64,000 nucleotides of DNA from Chitinophagaceae bacterium (GCA_016787065.1 JAEUVD010000008.1:62001-126000), one strand, 5' to 3'. Shown: positions 10,139-18,297, counted from the first letter of the stretch. The notes: a model not told the origin generated them from the letters alone. Made by a program: numbers and translations.

Positions 10139-10176
10139 AAAACGCCCATGTTTCCTTAAAAGCATGGGCGTTTTTT
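10139..10176 (+). terminator. Intrinsic terminator of the SprB-repeat gene
   Basis: AACGCCCATG pairs with CATGGGCGTT across a short loop and is followed by a run of six T. It lies 16 bases after the stop codon at 10123. Confidence 0.9.
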
Positions 10177-10205
10177 ATATCAACTATTTTAATAACTAAA
10201 TATGG

Positions 10206-10254
10206 AAGTTACTTCTAGTGTATAACGTGCGACTTGTAATAACCGAAGTAACCT
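10206..10254. repeat. Inverted repeat downstream of the FkbM methyltransferase gene
   Basis: GTTACTTC at 10208-10215 is matched by GAAGTAAC at 10245-10252, just beyond the stop codon of the minus-strand gene at 10259. No T-run follows on either strand, so it may be a weak hairpin or chance. Confidence 0.4.
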
Positions 10255-10258
10255 TAAG

Positions 10259-11026
10259 TTAGGCGATAAGATGTTTAAATGTTTCAATTCGTTCTTTTGG
10301 AATGAAGATATAATCTCCGAATTCTTTCGGATTTCCTTCTGTTCTGTAAAGTTTCCCCTTATCCAAACTATGTTCGATGTAATCTAAAGGCTTTAAAATG
10401 CTGTCCACTGCTGCTTTGCCTAAACCCCATGTTTCAATTTGTACAATAGGACGATGTTTGGCAATTACATTTTTAATTTCAGGAATTACAATTTCTTCAT
10501 ACCCTTCAATATCACATTTTATATAATTTATTTTTTCTTCCTTATTAAAAAGCTCACTCCCTCTTACCATATCTACTTCAAATTCATATTGATCTTTTCC
10601 TTGATCATCCTCTGCGCGCACATGAGCTAACCCTGTTCGTAGATAAGGTCCTATTTTAGGAATAACCATTTGTATAGTTTTGGCTTCGGTACCTAAGGCA
10701 ACATTGTGTGCGTGAACTTGTTTTTTATTACTCAAGGCGCGCAGCAAGGTTTGATAAAATGGTTTTACAGGTTCTATTGAAATAACTTTTCCGTTCGCTC
10801 CAACCAGATTAGAAAAAATGTAACTGTAGTACCCTAGGTTTGCACCAAGGTCTATAACCACATCTCCCGGTTTTATTAGTTCAGGAACAAAATAATGAAC
10901 TTTGTAAATGTAATTATCTCGTAGGTACCCGGATTTATAAGCAAGTCGGAAACCCCAATGGAGTAATCGTAGATATCCTTTTAATCCTAAAACGTTAAAT
11001 ACAAAACCTTTTAATGCTGCTTTCAT
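10259..11026 (-). CDS. FkbM family methyltransferase
   Basis: A SAM-dependent methyltransferase of the FkbM/Methyltransf_21 type, often an O-methyltransferase acting on glycans or small molecules. Motif I is VVIDLGANLGYYSYIF, followed by GKVISIEP (acidic end of strand 2) and the family signature IKCDIEGYEEIVIPE. I chose the ATG at 11026 (MKAALKGFVFNV, 255 aa). A good -7 element (TACATTTG, 11036-11043) places transcription start downstream of the alternative ATG at 11035, which would add MLS. It is a single gene facing the SprB gene's terminator and is not obviously in an operon. Its substrate cannot be told from the sequence. Confidence 0.85.
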   Translation of the reverse strand: MKAALKGFVFNVLGLKGYLRLLHWGFRLAYKSGYLRDNYIYKVHYFVPELIKPGDVVIDLGANLGYYSYIFSNLVGANGKVISIEPVKPFYQTLLRALSNKKQVHAHNVALGTEAKTIQMVIPKIGPYLRTGLAHVRAEDDQGKDQYEFEVDMVRGSELFNKEEKINYIKCDIEGYEEIVIPEIKNVIAKHRPIVQIETWGLGKAAVDSILKPLDYIEHSLDKGKLYRTEGNPKEFGDYIFIPKERIETFKHLIA

Positions 11027-11035
11027 GGAAAGCAT

Positions 11036-11043
11036 CAAATGTA
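11036..11043 (-). promoter_or_regulatory. -7 promoter element (TACATTTG) of the FkbM gene
   Basis: On the minus strand TACATTTG matches the Bacteroidota TAnnTTTG -7 consensus. It ends nine bases before the chosen ATG at 11026 and directly abuts the alternative ATG at 11035, which is what decides the start. Confidence 0.55.
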
Positions 11044-11148
11044 AGTAAAAAGAAACGAAGCTAATCAGGAAGAAAGAAAAGGAAAACCCGTTTAATAAAG
11101 AAAATTATCTTCGAAAACGAATAGCGTGCATTCCGGTTTTTTTATCAA

Positions 11149-12591
11149 CTATCGAAAGAAAACCCATGCCACACCTATAGCGGTAAGTACACAAATTAAA
11201 TCAACGAGCAACATCATATACAGGGTGTATCGTGTATTCTTGATATTTACGGAACCAAAATAAACGGCAATTACATAGAAGGTGGTTTCGGCACTGCATT
11301 GAAAAATACAAGTGAGTCGGCCGGTAAACGAATCTGCTCCAAAATTTTTCATGGCATCAAGCATAAAACCACGAGAGCCTCCTGAACTAAACGGACGTAA
11401 CATAGCAACCGGTAACGCATCGGTAATTTCTTTCGTAACACCCATCATAGCGAACAGGTTACTAATGCCACTTGAAATAATTTCAAACAAACCACTATTT
11501 CTAAATAAACTAATAGCAGCCAACATACCTAACATATAGGGAAACACCACAGCACCGGTTTTCAAACCTTCACCAGCGCCTTTTACAAAACTGCTGAAAA
11601 CATCAGAATGAGCTGCAACAAATTTCTTCTCCTGGGTGAAAGCATAGATAAGAGTTAAACCAATAATAAGCAGAAGCATAATACTCGATAAGTTTCCGGT
11701 AAAGTAGTTTTTGCCAATAATATCTAAACTGTTAACGTAGAACAACAAACCTATAATAGCTGCAACAATCACCATTAATCCAACTAAAAGAGATCCACTT
11801 TTAAAACTTACTTTCTGTTTCCATCCAACTAAGAGCAAGGCAGCAATGGTACCAACGAAGGAAGTAATAATACATGGCAACATAACATCGGCCGGATTAG
11901 CGGCATTTTGCGCAGCACGATAACCAATAATACTGGTTGGTATCAAACATAAACCGGCAGCATGCAAACACATAAACATGATTTGAGCATCACTGGCAAC
12001 TTCTTTATCTTCATTAATTTCCTGTAAACTTTGCATAGCTTTCAACCCGAAAGGTGTAGCCGCCGAATCCAATCCTAAAAAATTAGCCGCAAAATTTAAA
12101 GTCATATAACTGATACTTTCATGATTGGCCGGAATGCCAGGAAAAATTTTAATAAATAACGGACTACAAAAGCGCGCTAGTTTTTCGGCCGCACCGCTAT
12201 CGATAAGCAATTGCATGAGTCCGCAGAAGAACGCCAAATAGGCTATCAAGGGAAGTATAATATCCATTATGGTATTCTTACACGTAGGTAGAAGACCATC
12301 ACTTTTTTGCTTTCCGGAAAATACTTTTACAATACCATTGTTTAACACGTAAGTGGTATCCGGATTGTTTTTATCGTTGTCGAAAACGAGTGTTTTATTT
12401 TCTGCTTTCCCCAACGAATCAATAAAGACAGTTGGGTAGTGGTTCGGATATTTTTCTGAAATTAATACCGGATCATCTTTTTTTCCATTCAAGATATAAT
12501 CTAACGAATAGTTCTTCTTGAGAATAAAGGTTGCCATCACAAAGAATACGGAGGAGATTACAATCGCCAACCAAAATCTGCTTAATGCCAT
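11149..12591 (-). CDS. Nucleoside-recognition (Gate) domain membrane protein, SpmA/SpmB-like fusion
   Basis: A 480-residue polytopic inner-membrane protein starting at the ATG at 12591. It contains two Gate-type halves. The first is near 105-260 (IMDIILPLIAYLAFFCGLMQLL, then ANFLGLDSAATPFGLKAM). The second is near 340-470 (AVVFPYMLGMLAAISLFRNSG, then ALPVAMLRPFSSGGSRGFMLDAM). This is the arrangement of the Bacteroidota proteins annotated as spore-maturation or nucleoside-recognition proteins, equivalent to SpmA and SpmB joined in one chain. In spore formers SpmA/B affect spore-core dehydration; in non-sporulating Bacteroidota the substrate is unknown. A non-membrane insert of about 70 residues (35-100) follows the first membrane helix. 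The gene is divergent from thyA with a 124-base gap. Confidence 0.82.
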   Translation of the reverse strand: MALSRFWLAIVISSVFFVMATFILKKNYSLDYILNGKKDDPVLISEKYPNHYPTVFIDSLGKAENKTLVFDNDKNNPDTTYVLNNGIVKVFSGKQKSDGLLPTCKNTIMDIILPLIAYLAFFCGLMQLLIDSGAAEKLARFCSPLFIKIFPGIPANHESISYMTLNFAANFLGLDSAATPFGLKAMQSLQEINEDKEVASDAQIMFMCLHAAGLCLIPTSIIGYRAAQNAANPADVMLPCIITSFVGTIAALLLVGWKQKVSFKSGSLLVGLMVIVAAIIGLLFYVNSLDIIGKNYFTGNLSSIMLLLIIGLTLIYAFTQEKKFVAAHSDVFSSFVKGAGEGLKTGAVVFPYMLGMLAAISLFRNSGLFEIISSGISNLFAMMGVTKEITDALPVAMLRPFSSGGSRGFMLDAMKNFGADSFTGRLTCIFQCSAETTFYVIAVYFGSVNIKNTRYTLYMMLLVDLICVLTAIGVAWVFFR

Positions 12592-12703
12592 AGCGGGTCA
12601 AGGTATGAAAAAAAATTAAAAAAAAGTGGTACCTGCCAAAGAGGTTATACCCGAATACTATTTTCTGTTGATGCTTCTTAAAACGCCAGCAACGTTTAGT
12701 ACC

Positions 12704-12711
12704 TATATTTG
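12704..12711 (+). promoter_or_regulatory. -7 promoter element (TATATTTG) of thyA
   Basis: TATATTTG fits TAnnTTTG exactly and is followed by only CCGG before the ATG at 12716, so the mRNA should start at or within a few bases of the start codon. The same block occurs at pssA (16727-16741). Confidence 0.65.
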
Positions 12712-12715
12712 CCGG

Positions 12716-13510
12716 ATGAAACAATACCACGATTTGCTTCATCATATTTTAGAGCATGGTGTAGAAAAAACCGATCGTACGGGAACGGGCACCATCAGTT
12801 GTTTTGGCTATCAGATGCGTTTTGATCTGAACGCCGGTTTTCCTTTGGTAACCACGAAGAAACTTCATTTGAAATCGATTATCTATGAATTACTTTGGTT
12901 TATTAAAGGCGATACGAATGTTCGGTACCTTCAAGAACATGGTGTTCGAATTTGGGATGAATGGGCTAGAGCGGATGGAAGCTTGGGCCCCGTGTATGGA
13001 AAACAATGGCGTAGCTGGCAAGGGGCAGATGGTAAAACCTTTGATCAGTTAATGGATGTTATTCATCAACTAAAAACCAATCCGGATAGCAGACGCATTA
13101 TCATCAGCGCTTGGAATGTTGCAGAACTTCCTGAAATGGCGTTAATGCCTTGTCATAGTTTATTTCAGTTTTATGTTGCGAACGGTAAACTCAGTTGTCA
13201 ACTTTATCAACGCAGCGCCGATGTTTTTTTAGGTGTTCCCTTTAACATTGCTTCCTATGCCTTGCTTACCATGATGTTGGCGCAAGTATGTAACTTGCAG
13301 CTCGGCGAGTTTGTGCATACCTTTGGCGATGTTCATATTTATAAAAACCATCTTGAACAAGTTAACTTGCAACTCAGTAGAACCCCTTATGCCTTGCCAC
13401 AGTTAAAAATAAACCCGGAACGTAAGTCTATCGAAGATTTTGTTTTTGAAGATTTTGAATTGATAAACTACCAATTCCATCCACATATTAAAGGCGAGGT
13501 TGCCGTATAA
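12716..13510 (+). CDS. thyA: Thymidylate synthase
   Basis: Converts dUMP to dTMP with 5,10-methylenetetrahydrofolate, giving dihydrofolate, in the cytoplasm. The product has 264 residues, the same length as E. coli ThyA. The nucleophile is Cys146 in [12 protein letters not shown]. Also present are the N-terminal RTGTGT phosphate-binding loop and [20 protein letters not shown] with the phosphate-binding Arg. I chose the ATG at 12716 ([10 protein letters not shown]) because it matches the family N-terminus. An in-frame GTG 90 bases upstream would translate through the -7 element. Five bases separate it from folA, which regenerates tetrahydrofolate, so the two form a functional operon. Confidence 0.97.
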   Translation: MKQYHDLLHHILEHGVEKTDRTGTGTISCFGYQMRFDLNAGFPLVTTKKLHLKSIIYELLWFIKGDTNVRYLQEHGVRIWDEWARADGSLGPVYGKQWRSWQGADGKTFDQLMDVIHQLKTNPDSRRIIISAWNVAELPEMALMPCHSLFQFYVANGKLSCQLYQRSADVFLGVPFNIASYALLTMMLAQVCNLQLGEFVHTFGDVHIYKNHLEQVNLQLSRTPYALPQLKINPERKSIEDFVFEDFELINYQFHPHIKGEVAV

Positions 13511-13515
13511 TAATT

Positions 13516-14004
13516 ATGATAGTTAGCATTCTTGTAGCGGTTTCTGAAAATAATGTAATTGGCGTAGATAATCAATTGCCGTGGCACCTTCCGGTTGATC
13601 TAAAATATTTTAAACAATTAACCGTTGACCATAGCATTATCATGGGACGAAAAACATTCGAGTCGATCGGAAAACCCTTACCCAATCGGCGCAACCTGGT
13701 TATTACCGGAAATGGAAATTGGCAGCAAGAAGGTGTAGAGCGTTTTGCATCCATACAGGAGGCCTTAGTAACTTGTAGCCATGAACAAGAAGTGTTTATT
13801 ATTGGTGGTGGAATGATTTATAAGGAATCGATAGAACTTGCTGATAAATTATACATTACACGGGTAAGAACTCGCGTTGAACATGGAACGGCGTTTTTTC
13901 CGGAAATAGATCCTGAAGCATGGCGATTAATTTCTGAGACGGAACACCTCGCCGACGAAAAGAATAAATTTACTTGTTTGTTTGAAGTTTACGAACGCGC
14001 TTAA
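13516..14004 (+). CDS. folA: Dihydrofolate reductase
   Basis: Reduces dihydrofolate to tetrahydrofolate with NADPH, closing the cycle opened by ThyA. The product has 162 residues, normal for the chromosomal type. Family motifs are present: NNVIGVDNQLPWHLPVDLKYFK with the catalytic acid Asp28, IIMGRKTFESIGKPLPNRRN for NADPH and substrate contacts, and VFIIGGGMIY for the pyrophosphate loop. The start ATG lies five bases after the thyA stop. The stop overlaps the ATG of the next gene (TAATG), so thyA-folA-methyltransferase are probably one transcript. Confidence 0.96.
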   Translation: MIVSILVAVSENNVIGVDNQLPWHLPVDLKYFKQLTVDHSIIMGRKTFESIGKPLPNRRNLVITGNGNWQQEGVERFASIQEALVTCSHEQEVFIIGGGMIYKESIELADKLYITRVRTRVEHGTAFFPEIDPEAWRLISETEHLADEKNKFTCLFEVYERA

Positions 14005-14789
14005 TGAAATATTGGTTTTTAATACGTGCTTATGTTAAATACCAAATCCGGGCGCTAACCGCACACGGGGTGCATTCTCCTTTTGTTTATAATTTTATTA
14101 AAGAGGTGTTAGAGGATAAGCGTTCTTTTTATGCTTTTGATGAAATTGCTTCACTTCGTAAAAAATTAGTAGCAGATAACAGCACCTTAGAAGTACAGGA
14201 TTTTGGCGCCGGCTCGCATACCACATCATCTTCTACCCGATCGATTCAGGATATTGCAAAGCATGCAGGAAGAACCGCTAAGTACGGACGATTATTGTTT
14301 CGAATGGTGAATTATTTTAAATCGAAATCGATATTGGAGTTGGGTACTTCCCTAGGTTTGGGAACAAGTTATTTAGCTAAAGCAAATGAACATGCTAAAG
14401 TAATAAGTATTGAAGGAAGTGCGCACATTGCAAGACAAGCTGCTGCTAACTTTGATTCGTTAGGTATAAAAAATATAGAACAACTGGTTGGAAATTTTGA
14501 TGAGGTTCTTCCTTCCTTACTGCAGAAAAAGAAATTTGATTTTATTTTCTTTGATGGAAATCATCGGGAAGAAGCAACTATAAATTATTTCAACTGGGCC
14601 TTACCATATGCCGACCATCAAAGTGTTTTTGTGTTTGATGATATCCATTGGACGCAAGGCATGGAAAATGCTTGGAATTCTATACGTACACACGAAGCGG
14701 TTACCTGTAGTATCGATTTATTCTATTTCGGAATCGTTTTTTTCAATCCGGAAATTAAAGAGAAACAACATTTTGTATTACGGTATTAG
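14004..14789 (+). CDS. Class I SAM-dependent methyltransferase
   Basis: The product has 261 residues. The nucleotide-binding motif SILELGTSLGLGTSYLA (about 113-129) is followed by VISIEGS, and a second acidic segment FDFIFFDGNHREEA is typical of the Methyltransf_24 / catechol-O-methyltransferase-like group. The N-terminus (ALTAHGVHSPFVYNFIKEVL) is shared with Bacteroidota proteins usually encoded near housekeeping genes. The substrate is unknown. The start codon overlaps the folA stop (TAATG), suggesting translational coupling. It ends 21 bases before the convergent moaC/mogA gene, with no clear terminator between. Confidence 0.83.
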   Translation: MKYWFLIRAYVKYQIRALTAHGVHSPFVYNFIKEVLEDKRSFYAFDEIASLRKKLVADNSTLEVQDFGAGSHTTSSSTRSIQDIAKHAGRTAKYGRLLFRMVNYFKSKSILELGTSLGLGTSYLAKANEHAKVISIEGSAHIARQAAANFDSLGIKNIEQLVGNFDEVLPSLLQKKKFDFIFFDGNHREEATINYFNWALPYADHQSVFVFDDIHWTQGMENAWNSIRTHEAVTCSIDLFYFGIVFFNPEIKEKQHFVLRY

Positions 14790-14810
14790 GTTGTTGTTTG
14801 ATAGCCAACA

Positions 14811-15719
14811 TTAATCATGACGCATACCGGTTTGCACATCAAATAAATGTTTAATGGCTTGTATCGTAGCTTGTAAACTTTCCTGAGCACCTTTGGTAGA
14901 ACCAGGTAAAGTAACAATTAAGGTATTGCCATGCATGCCGGCAATACCCCTTGAAAGCATAGCATAAGGTGTTCGTTGCATACCATAACTCCTTGCTGCT
15001 TCCATGATACCTGGAACAAGTGTTTGAATAAATGGTGCAACAGCTTCAGGGGTTTTATCGCGAGGCGATAAGCCCGTTCCTCCACAAAATAAAATTAAAT
15101 CTATAGGCTGATCCAGTTGCTGTTGTAAACGTTGCGTAATGATTTCGGTATCGTCCGGAATTACTTCATAGTATGTAGTTTCAAGATGATGGTCATTTAG
15201 GAGTTGCATGATGGCCTTACCCGCTTTGTCTTCTTTTCTCTTCTCAAAAACAGAATCACTACAAACAAGAACGGCAATTTTAAGCGAGGAGTTTACATTT
15301 TTTAGATAAGACGATTTTCCCCCATGTTTCTCTATCAAACGAATCGATCGAATTTCAATTTCTTTATCAATTGGTTTTAGCATATCATACAGGGTAAGCG
15401 CAACCAAGGATGCACCATGCATAGCTTCTACTTCCACGCCGGTTTTATAGATCGTACCTACTTCAACCGTAATAATAATATGGTCGGTTTGAAGGTCATA
15501 GTGAATGGCACTAAATTCGATAGGCAAGGGGTGACAATCCGGAATAAGATCAGACGTTTTTTTTATGGCAAGCAAGCCGGCAGCTCGTCCAAATTCCAAT
15601 ACATCGCCTTTTGGTATTTGTCGGTCTCTAATGCGTTGTATCGTTTCTTCAGCACAATATAACAACGCTTGAGCCGTAGCCTGACGCAGTGTAGAATTCT
15701 TTGGGCGAATATCAACCAT
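14811..15719 (-). CDS. Bifunctional molybdenum cofactor protein MoaC/MogA(MoaB) fusion
   Basis: A 302-residue protein joining two steps of molybdopterin synthesis. Residues 1-150 match MoaC (cyclic pyranopterin monophosphate synthase): DIRPKNSTLRQATA, PDCHPLPIEF, VEVEAMHGASLVALTLYDMLK, RSIRLIEKHGGKS. Residues about 158-300 match MogA/MoaB (molybdopterin adenylyltransferase): KIAVLVCSDSVFEKR, then LILFCGGTGLSPRDKTPEA, then GNTLIVTLPGSTKGAQESL. The TGLSPRD loop is the MogA signature. MoaC/MoaB fusions are known in Bacteroidota. No other molybdenum cofactor gene lies in this window. It follows purS by three bases and is probably co-transcribed with pssA-purS. Confidence 0.93.
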   Translation of the reverse strand: MVDIRPKNSTLRQATAQALLYCAEETIQRIRDRQIPKGDVLEFGRAAGLLAIKKTSDLIPDCHPLPIEFSAIHYDLQTDHIIITVEVGTIYKTGVEVEAMHGASLVALTLYDMLKPIDKEIEIRSIRLIEKHGGKSSYLKNVNSSLKIAVLVCSDSVFEKRKEDKAGKAIMQLLNDHHLETTYYEVIPDDTEIITQRLQQQLDQPIDLILFCGGTGLSPRDKTPEAVAPFIQTLVPGIMEAARSYGMQRTPYAMLSRGIAGMHGNTLIVTLPGSTKGAQESLQATIQAIKHLFDVQTGMRHD

Positions 15720-15722
15720 CGC

Positions 15723-15971
15723 TTAACCTTCTATAATAATCTTGTAAGTTTCCATTACAGGATTGTATAACATTTTTTCACAAGCTGCTTTGCAATGTGC
15801 TTCAGCTTCTTCCTTTGAATTCGCTTCAATCGTTAAGGTAATATGCTTCCCAATGCGTACATCTTGAATGCTATCGAGGTGCATGGTATGTAAACTTTCT
15901 TGCACCGCTTTACCTTGTGGATCGAGTAATTCTTTAAGCGGCATAATGGTAATCTGAGCAGTGAACATCAT
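15723..15971 (-). CDS. purS: Phosphoribosylformylglycinamidine synthase subunit PurS
   Basis: An 82-residue protein of the PurS family, the small subunit that bridges PurQ and PurL in FGAM synthesis, step four of the purine pathway. Family features are an N-terminal strand (FTAQITIMPLKELLDPQGKAV), GKHITLTIEA and the C-terminal CEKMLYNPVMETYKI. Its start overlaps the pssA stop (ATGATG contains the TGA), so either of two adjacent ATGs (15971 or 15968) could be used. purQ and purL are not nearby. It sits in a mixed housekeeping operon between pssA and moaC/mogA. Confidence 0.88.
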   Translation of the reverse strand: MMFTAQITIMPLKELLDPQGKAVQESLHTMHLDSIQDVRIGKHITLTIEANSKEEAEAHCKAACEKMLYNPVMETYKIIIEG

Positions 15972-16729
15972 GAGTCGGTGGGTTTAAAAGCAATTGATAA
16001 TGCAATATATAATAAGAATGAAAAAGGGATAATCAAGGTTTTTAAAAATGGAGCACCAACTACACTTAGCGCAAACCAAATATATTGTGCTTTGTTTTTA
16101 GCAAATGAAAGAGAAGAAAATTTGAGTGTAAATAATTTGAACTTACTGACCATCAGCCAACACAAGAGAGCAATGATGCCAAGTAAGACCCAAGGATTGT
16201 ATAAAAAGACGGAACTATTTAATGGATTATAAAATGCGATTAGCGGGAAAGACGCACATACTACTCCAACAGCAGGAATTGGCACACCTGTAAAATAACT
16301 GGTGGTAGCCGGCATAACGTTAAAGCGAGCCAATCGCAAGGCACCAAAGCAGGCTATCAGAAAAGCCGGACTTAATGCCCAGATGCTGATATCCATCGCA
16401 TGAGGATCTTTCATCCAAGCCGACCAAAGAAATTTAGACATAATCATGGAAGGTGCTACACCAAATGAAACTACATCAGCCAAAGAGTCAAGATCTTTCC
16501 CTATCGGTGAAAATACACCCAGCCAACGGGCAGTCATGCCGTCAAATAAATCGCAAAGGGCTGCGATAAAAATGCAGATGCTACCGTAATACATTTGTTC
16601 CGTACCGGTAATCCATAAAGGTTCACCATTCAATTCACCCTCAAATGGTTGTGCATGCAGCACCAAAACGATAGCCATACATCCGAAAAATAAATTTCCG
16701 AGCGTGAGAATATTAGGCAGATGCTTCAT
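15968..16729 (-). CDS. pssA: CDP-diacylglycerol--serine O-phosphatidyltransferase
   Basis: An integral membrane enzyme making phosphatidylserine from CDP-diacylglycerol and L-serine, the precursor of phosphatidylethanolamine. The CDP-alcohol phosphatidyltransferase motif is intact: D-G-M-T-A-R followed by G and D-x3-D in DGMTARWLGVFSPIGKDLDS. Several membrane segments follow. The product is 253 residues when started at the ATG at 16729 (MKHLPNILTLGNLFFGC). A longer frame would translate the -7 element, so I rejected it. The stop overlaps the purS start. Confidence 0.93.
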   Translation of the reverse strand: MKHLPNILTLGNLFFGCMAIVLVLHAQPFEGELNGEPLWITGTEQMYYGSICIFIAALCDLFDGMTARWLGVFSPIGKDLDSLADVVSFGVAPSMIMSKFLWSAWMKDPHAMDISIWALSPAFLIACFGALRLARFNVMPATTSYFTGVPIPAVGVVCASFPLIAFYNPLNSSVFLYNPWVLLGIIALLCWLMVSKFKLFTLKFSSLSFAKNKAQYIWFALSVVGAPFLKTLIIPFSFLLYIALSIAFKPTDS

Positions 16730-16733
16730 GCGG

Positions 16734-16741
16734 CAAATATA
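16734..16741 (-). promoter_or_regulatory. -7 promoter element (TATATTTG) of pssA
   Basis: On the minus strand TATATTTG is followed by CCGC and then the ATG at 16729. The 17-base block TATATTTGCCGCATGAA differs from the thyA block by one base. Transcription would start at or beside the start codon. Confidence 0.65.
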
Positions 16742-16792
16742 TAGGGGCAAATTGGTTATTTGGTAAAATGTGCAACACGGGATGCCTGAGAC

Positions 16793-17092
16793 TTATTTTT
16801 TTTTAGTCATTATACCCAAACGGTTTAAAATTTTCTTTTCGTAATTCCAGAAAAATTTAAACTGTCCGAAGGGAATTGAAACCAACAAAATAATTACTTG
16901 ATAACCAAAAATAAGTACGCCACCTCGTAACAAAGCGCGTTTCCATAAAGCGGTTTCAGGGGTAAATCCAACCCAAGCTGTAATGTAACGAGAGATGTAA
17001 GCGGTAAGTGTACCGGTTATAGCAAATACACAAAGTATAAGTATAAGTTGAACGCCACCAACATGCCAGCGTTGCTTTAATTTTTCAAACAT
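16793..17092 (-). CDS. Small membrane protein, DUF6787-like
   Basis: A 99-residue protein with two predicted membrane segments (QLILILCVFAITGTLTAYI and RGGVLIFGYQVIILLVSIPFG) and a basic C-terminus (NYEKKILNRLGIMTKKK). It resembles the uncharacterised Bacteroidota family I recall as DUF6787 (a W-G-V-x-Q-x-x-L-I-x-x-V-F-A-I-T-G-type N-terminus and an FFWNYEKK-like C-terminus). Function unknown. The ATG at 17092 lies nine bases after the nuoG-like stop, so the two are probably co-transcribed. pssA downstream has its own promoter. Confidence 0.75.
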   Translation of the reverse strand: MFEKLKQRWHVGGVQLILILCVFAITGTLTAYISRYITAWVGFTPETALWKRALLRGGVLIFGYQVIILLVSIPFGQFKFFWNYEKKILNRLGIMTKKK

Positions 17093-17101
17093 AGTTAGAG
17101 G

Positions 17102-18163
17102 CTAGTCTTTATTTACGTCGCTAATGCTATGAATATCCATCAACAGTTTCGGACTTCGGCCTATGACTTTCGAAACGGTTTCATCCACTGCTGTCTGTTT
17201 CATATACTGCCCTTGTGAAATAACACTATGACGGTCAATTTGCATAGGGCCTTCGATGACCCAATCGCTTGTTTTCTTCTTATCGAATCTACAGGTGTTG
17301 CAAATCCAACCCGTTTTACCATCCTTGGTGCTATTTGCTACCTCACCCCATTGATCTTTACGGGCGGTTACACGTAAAACATCTTCACCACGATTCCAAA
17401 GCGTTACTTCACCACAACAGGTATCGCAATTACGATGTGCTTTCATAGGCTTAGTAAACCACACTCTGTTTTTGAATCGGAAAGTTTTATCCGTTAAAGC
17501 ACCAACCGGACACACATCAATCATATTGCCACTAAAATCATTATCCACAGCCTTAGAAATATAAGTTGAAATCTGAGCGTGATCGCCACGGTCTAGTACG
17601 CCATGACAGCGTCCTTCTGTAAGTTGATCAGCCACGTAAGTACAGCGGTAGCATAAGATACAGCGGTTCATGTGCAGTTGAATATGAGGGCCAATATCTT
17701 CACGCTCAAACGTTCGTCGTTTAAAATCAAATCGAGTTCCTTCATGTCCATGTTCGTACCCTAAATCCTGAAGGTGGCATTCGCCGGCCTGATCGCAAAT
17801 AGGACAATCGAGTGGATGATTTAAGAGTAAGAATTCAACTACACCGGCTCTTGCTTCGGGAACCTTATCACTGGTAATATTTTTAACCACCATGCCGTCC
17901 ATAACACCGGTTCTACAACTTGCTTGTAGTTTCGGCATAGGTCGGGGGTCTTTCGCTGAGCCCGCTGCAATTTCTACTAAACAGGTTCGGCACTTTCCGC
18001 CACTACCTTCCAATTTGCTGTAATAGCACATAGCTGGTGGTGTAACATCGCCACCAATCATACGGGCGGCTTGCAGCACGGTAGTGCCTGGGTTTACTTC
18101 AATGGTGATATTATCTATGGTTACGGTGAGGGTACTTTTCACCGGAGCTGTTTGATCCGACAT
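17102..18163 (-). CDS. nuoG: NADH-quinone oxidoreductase subunit G-like iron-sulfur protein (short form)
   Basis: A 353-residue protein equivalent to the N-terminal part of NuoG, the electron-carrying arm of respiratory complex I. The ferredoxin-like 2Fe-2S domain has Cys in AMCYYSKLEGSGGKCRTCLV and QASCRTG. The His/Cys 4Fe-4S motif is HPLDCPICDQAGECH. A further 4Fe-4S set is CILCYRC with VCPVGAL. A later CDTCC ... ICNTC pair marks the beginning of the molybdopterin-oxidoreductase-like domain, which then stops, so the large C-terminal domain of E. coli NuoG is absent. Short forms are usual in Bacteroidota complex I. No other nuo gene is adjacent, which is unusual. Confidence 0.88.
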   Translation of the reverse strand: MSDQTAPVKSTLTVTIDNITIEVNPGTTVLQAARMIGGDVTPPAMCYYSKLEGSGGKCRTCLVEIAAGSAKDPRPMPKLQASCRTGVMDGMVVKNITSDKVPEARAGVVEFLLLNHPLDCPICDQAGECHLQDLGYEHGHEGTRFDFKRRTFEREDIGPHIQLHMNRCILCYRCTYVADQLTEGRCHGVLDRGDHAQISTYISKAVDNDFSGNMIDVCPVGALTDKTFRFKNRVWFTKPMKAHRNCDTCCGEVTLWNRGEDVLRVTARKDQWGEVANSTKDGKTGWICNTCRFDKKKTSDWVIEGPMQIDRHSVISQGQYMKQTAVDETVSKVIGRSPKLLMDIHSISDVNKD

Positions 18164-18170
18164 AACCGGG

Positions 18171-18178
18171 CAAAAGTA
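18171..18178 (-). promoter_or_regulatory. -7 promoter element (TACTTTTG) of the nuoG-like gene
   Basis: TACTTTTG on the minus strand fits TAnnTTTG and is followed by seven bases (CCCGGTT) before the ATG at 18163, leaving a leader of about zero to three bases. Confidence 0.6.
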
Positions 18179-18297
18179 AACAATTCTGATTAAGGGAAAT
18201 GCCCGAAGTTGGGTGAAATTGACAGAAAAAGACGGATTAAAGTTTTTCTGTTTGGAATAGGAAAAACAATACTTTTACAGCCTTAAATTTTTAAAAC

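Noticed and set aside
11104..11112. Plus-strand TATCTTCG-like promoter between two minus-strand genes
   Set aside because: No plus-strand gene, hairpin or T-run follows within a plausible distance; I treat it as chance in AT-rich DNA.
12626..12715. 30-codon GTG-initiated extension of thyA
   Set aside because: It would translate the -7 element, and it makes ThyA longer than the conserved 264 residues. The same artefact appears ahead of pssA, where the promoter block also reads Y-I-C-R.
15978..16232. 84-codon plus-strand frame opposite pssA
   Set aside because: It lies wholly antisense to the well-supported pssA gene, with no domain or start signal. The same reasoning removes the other short antisense frames inside sucA, dnaG, ftsK and the glycan genes.
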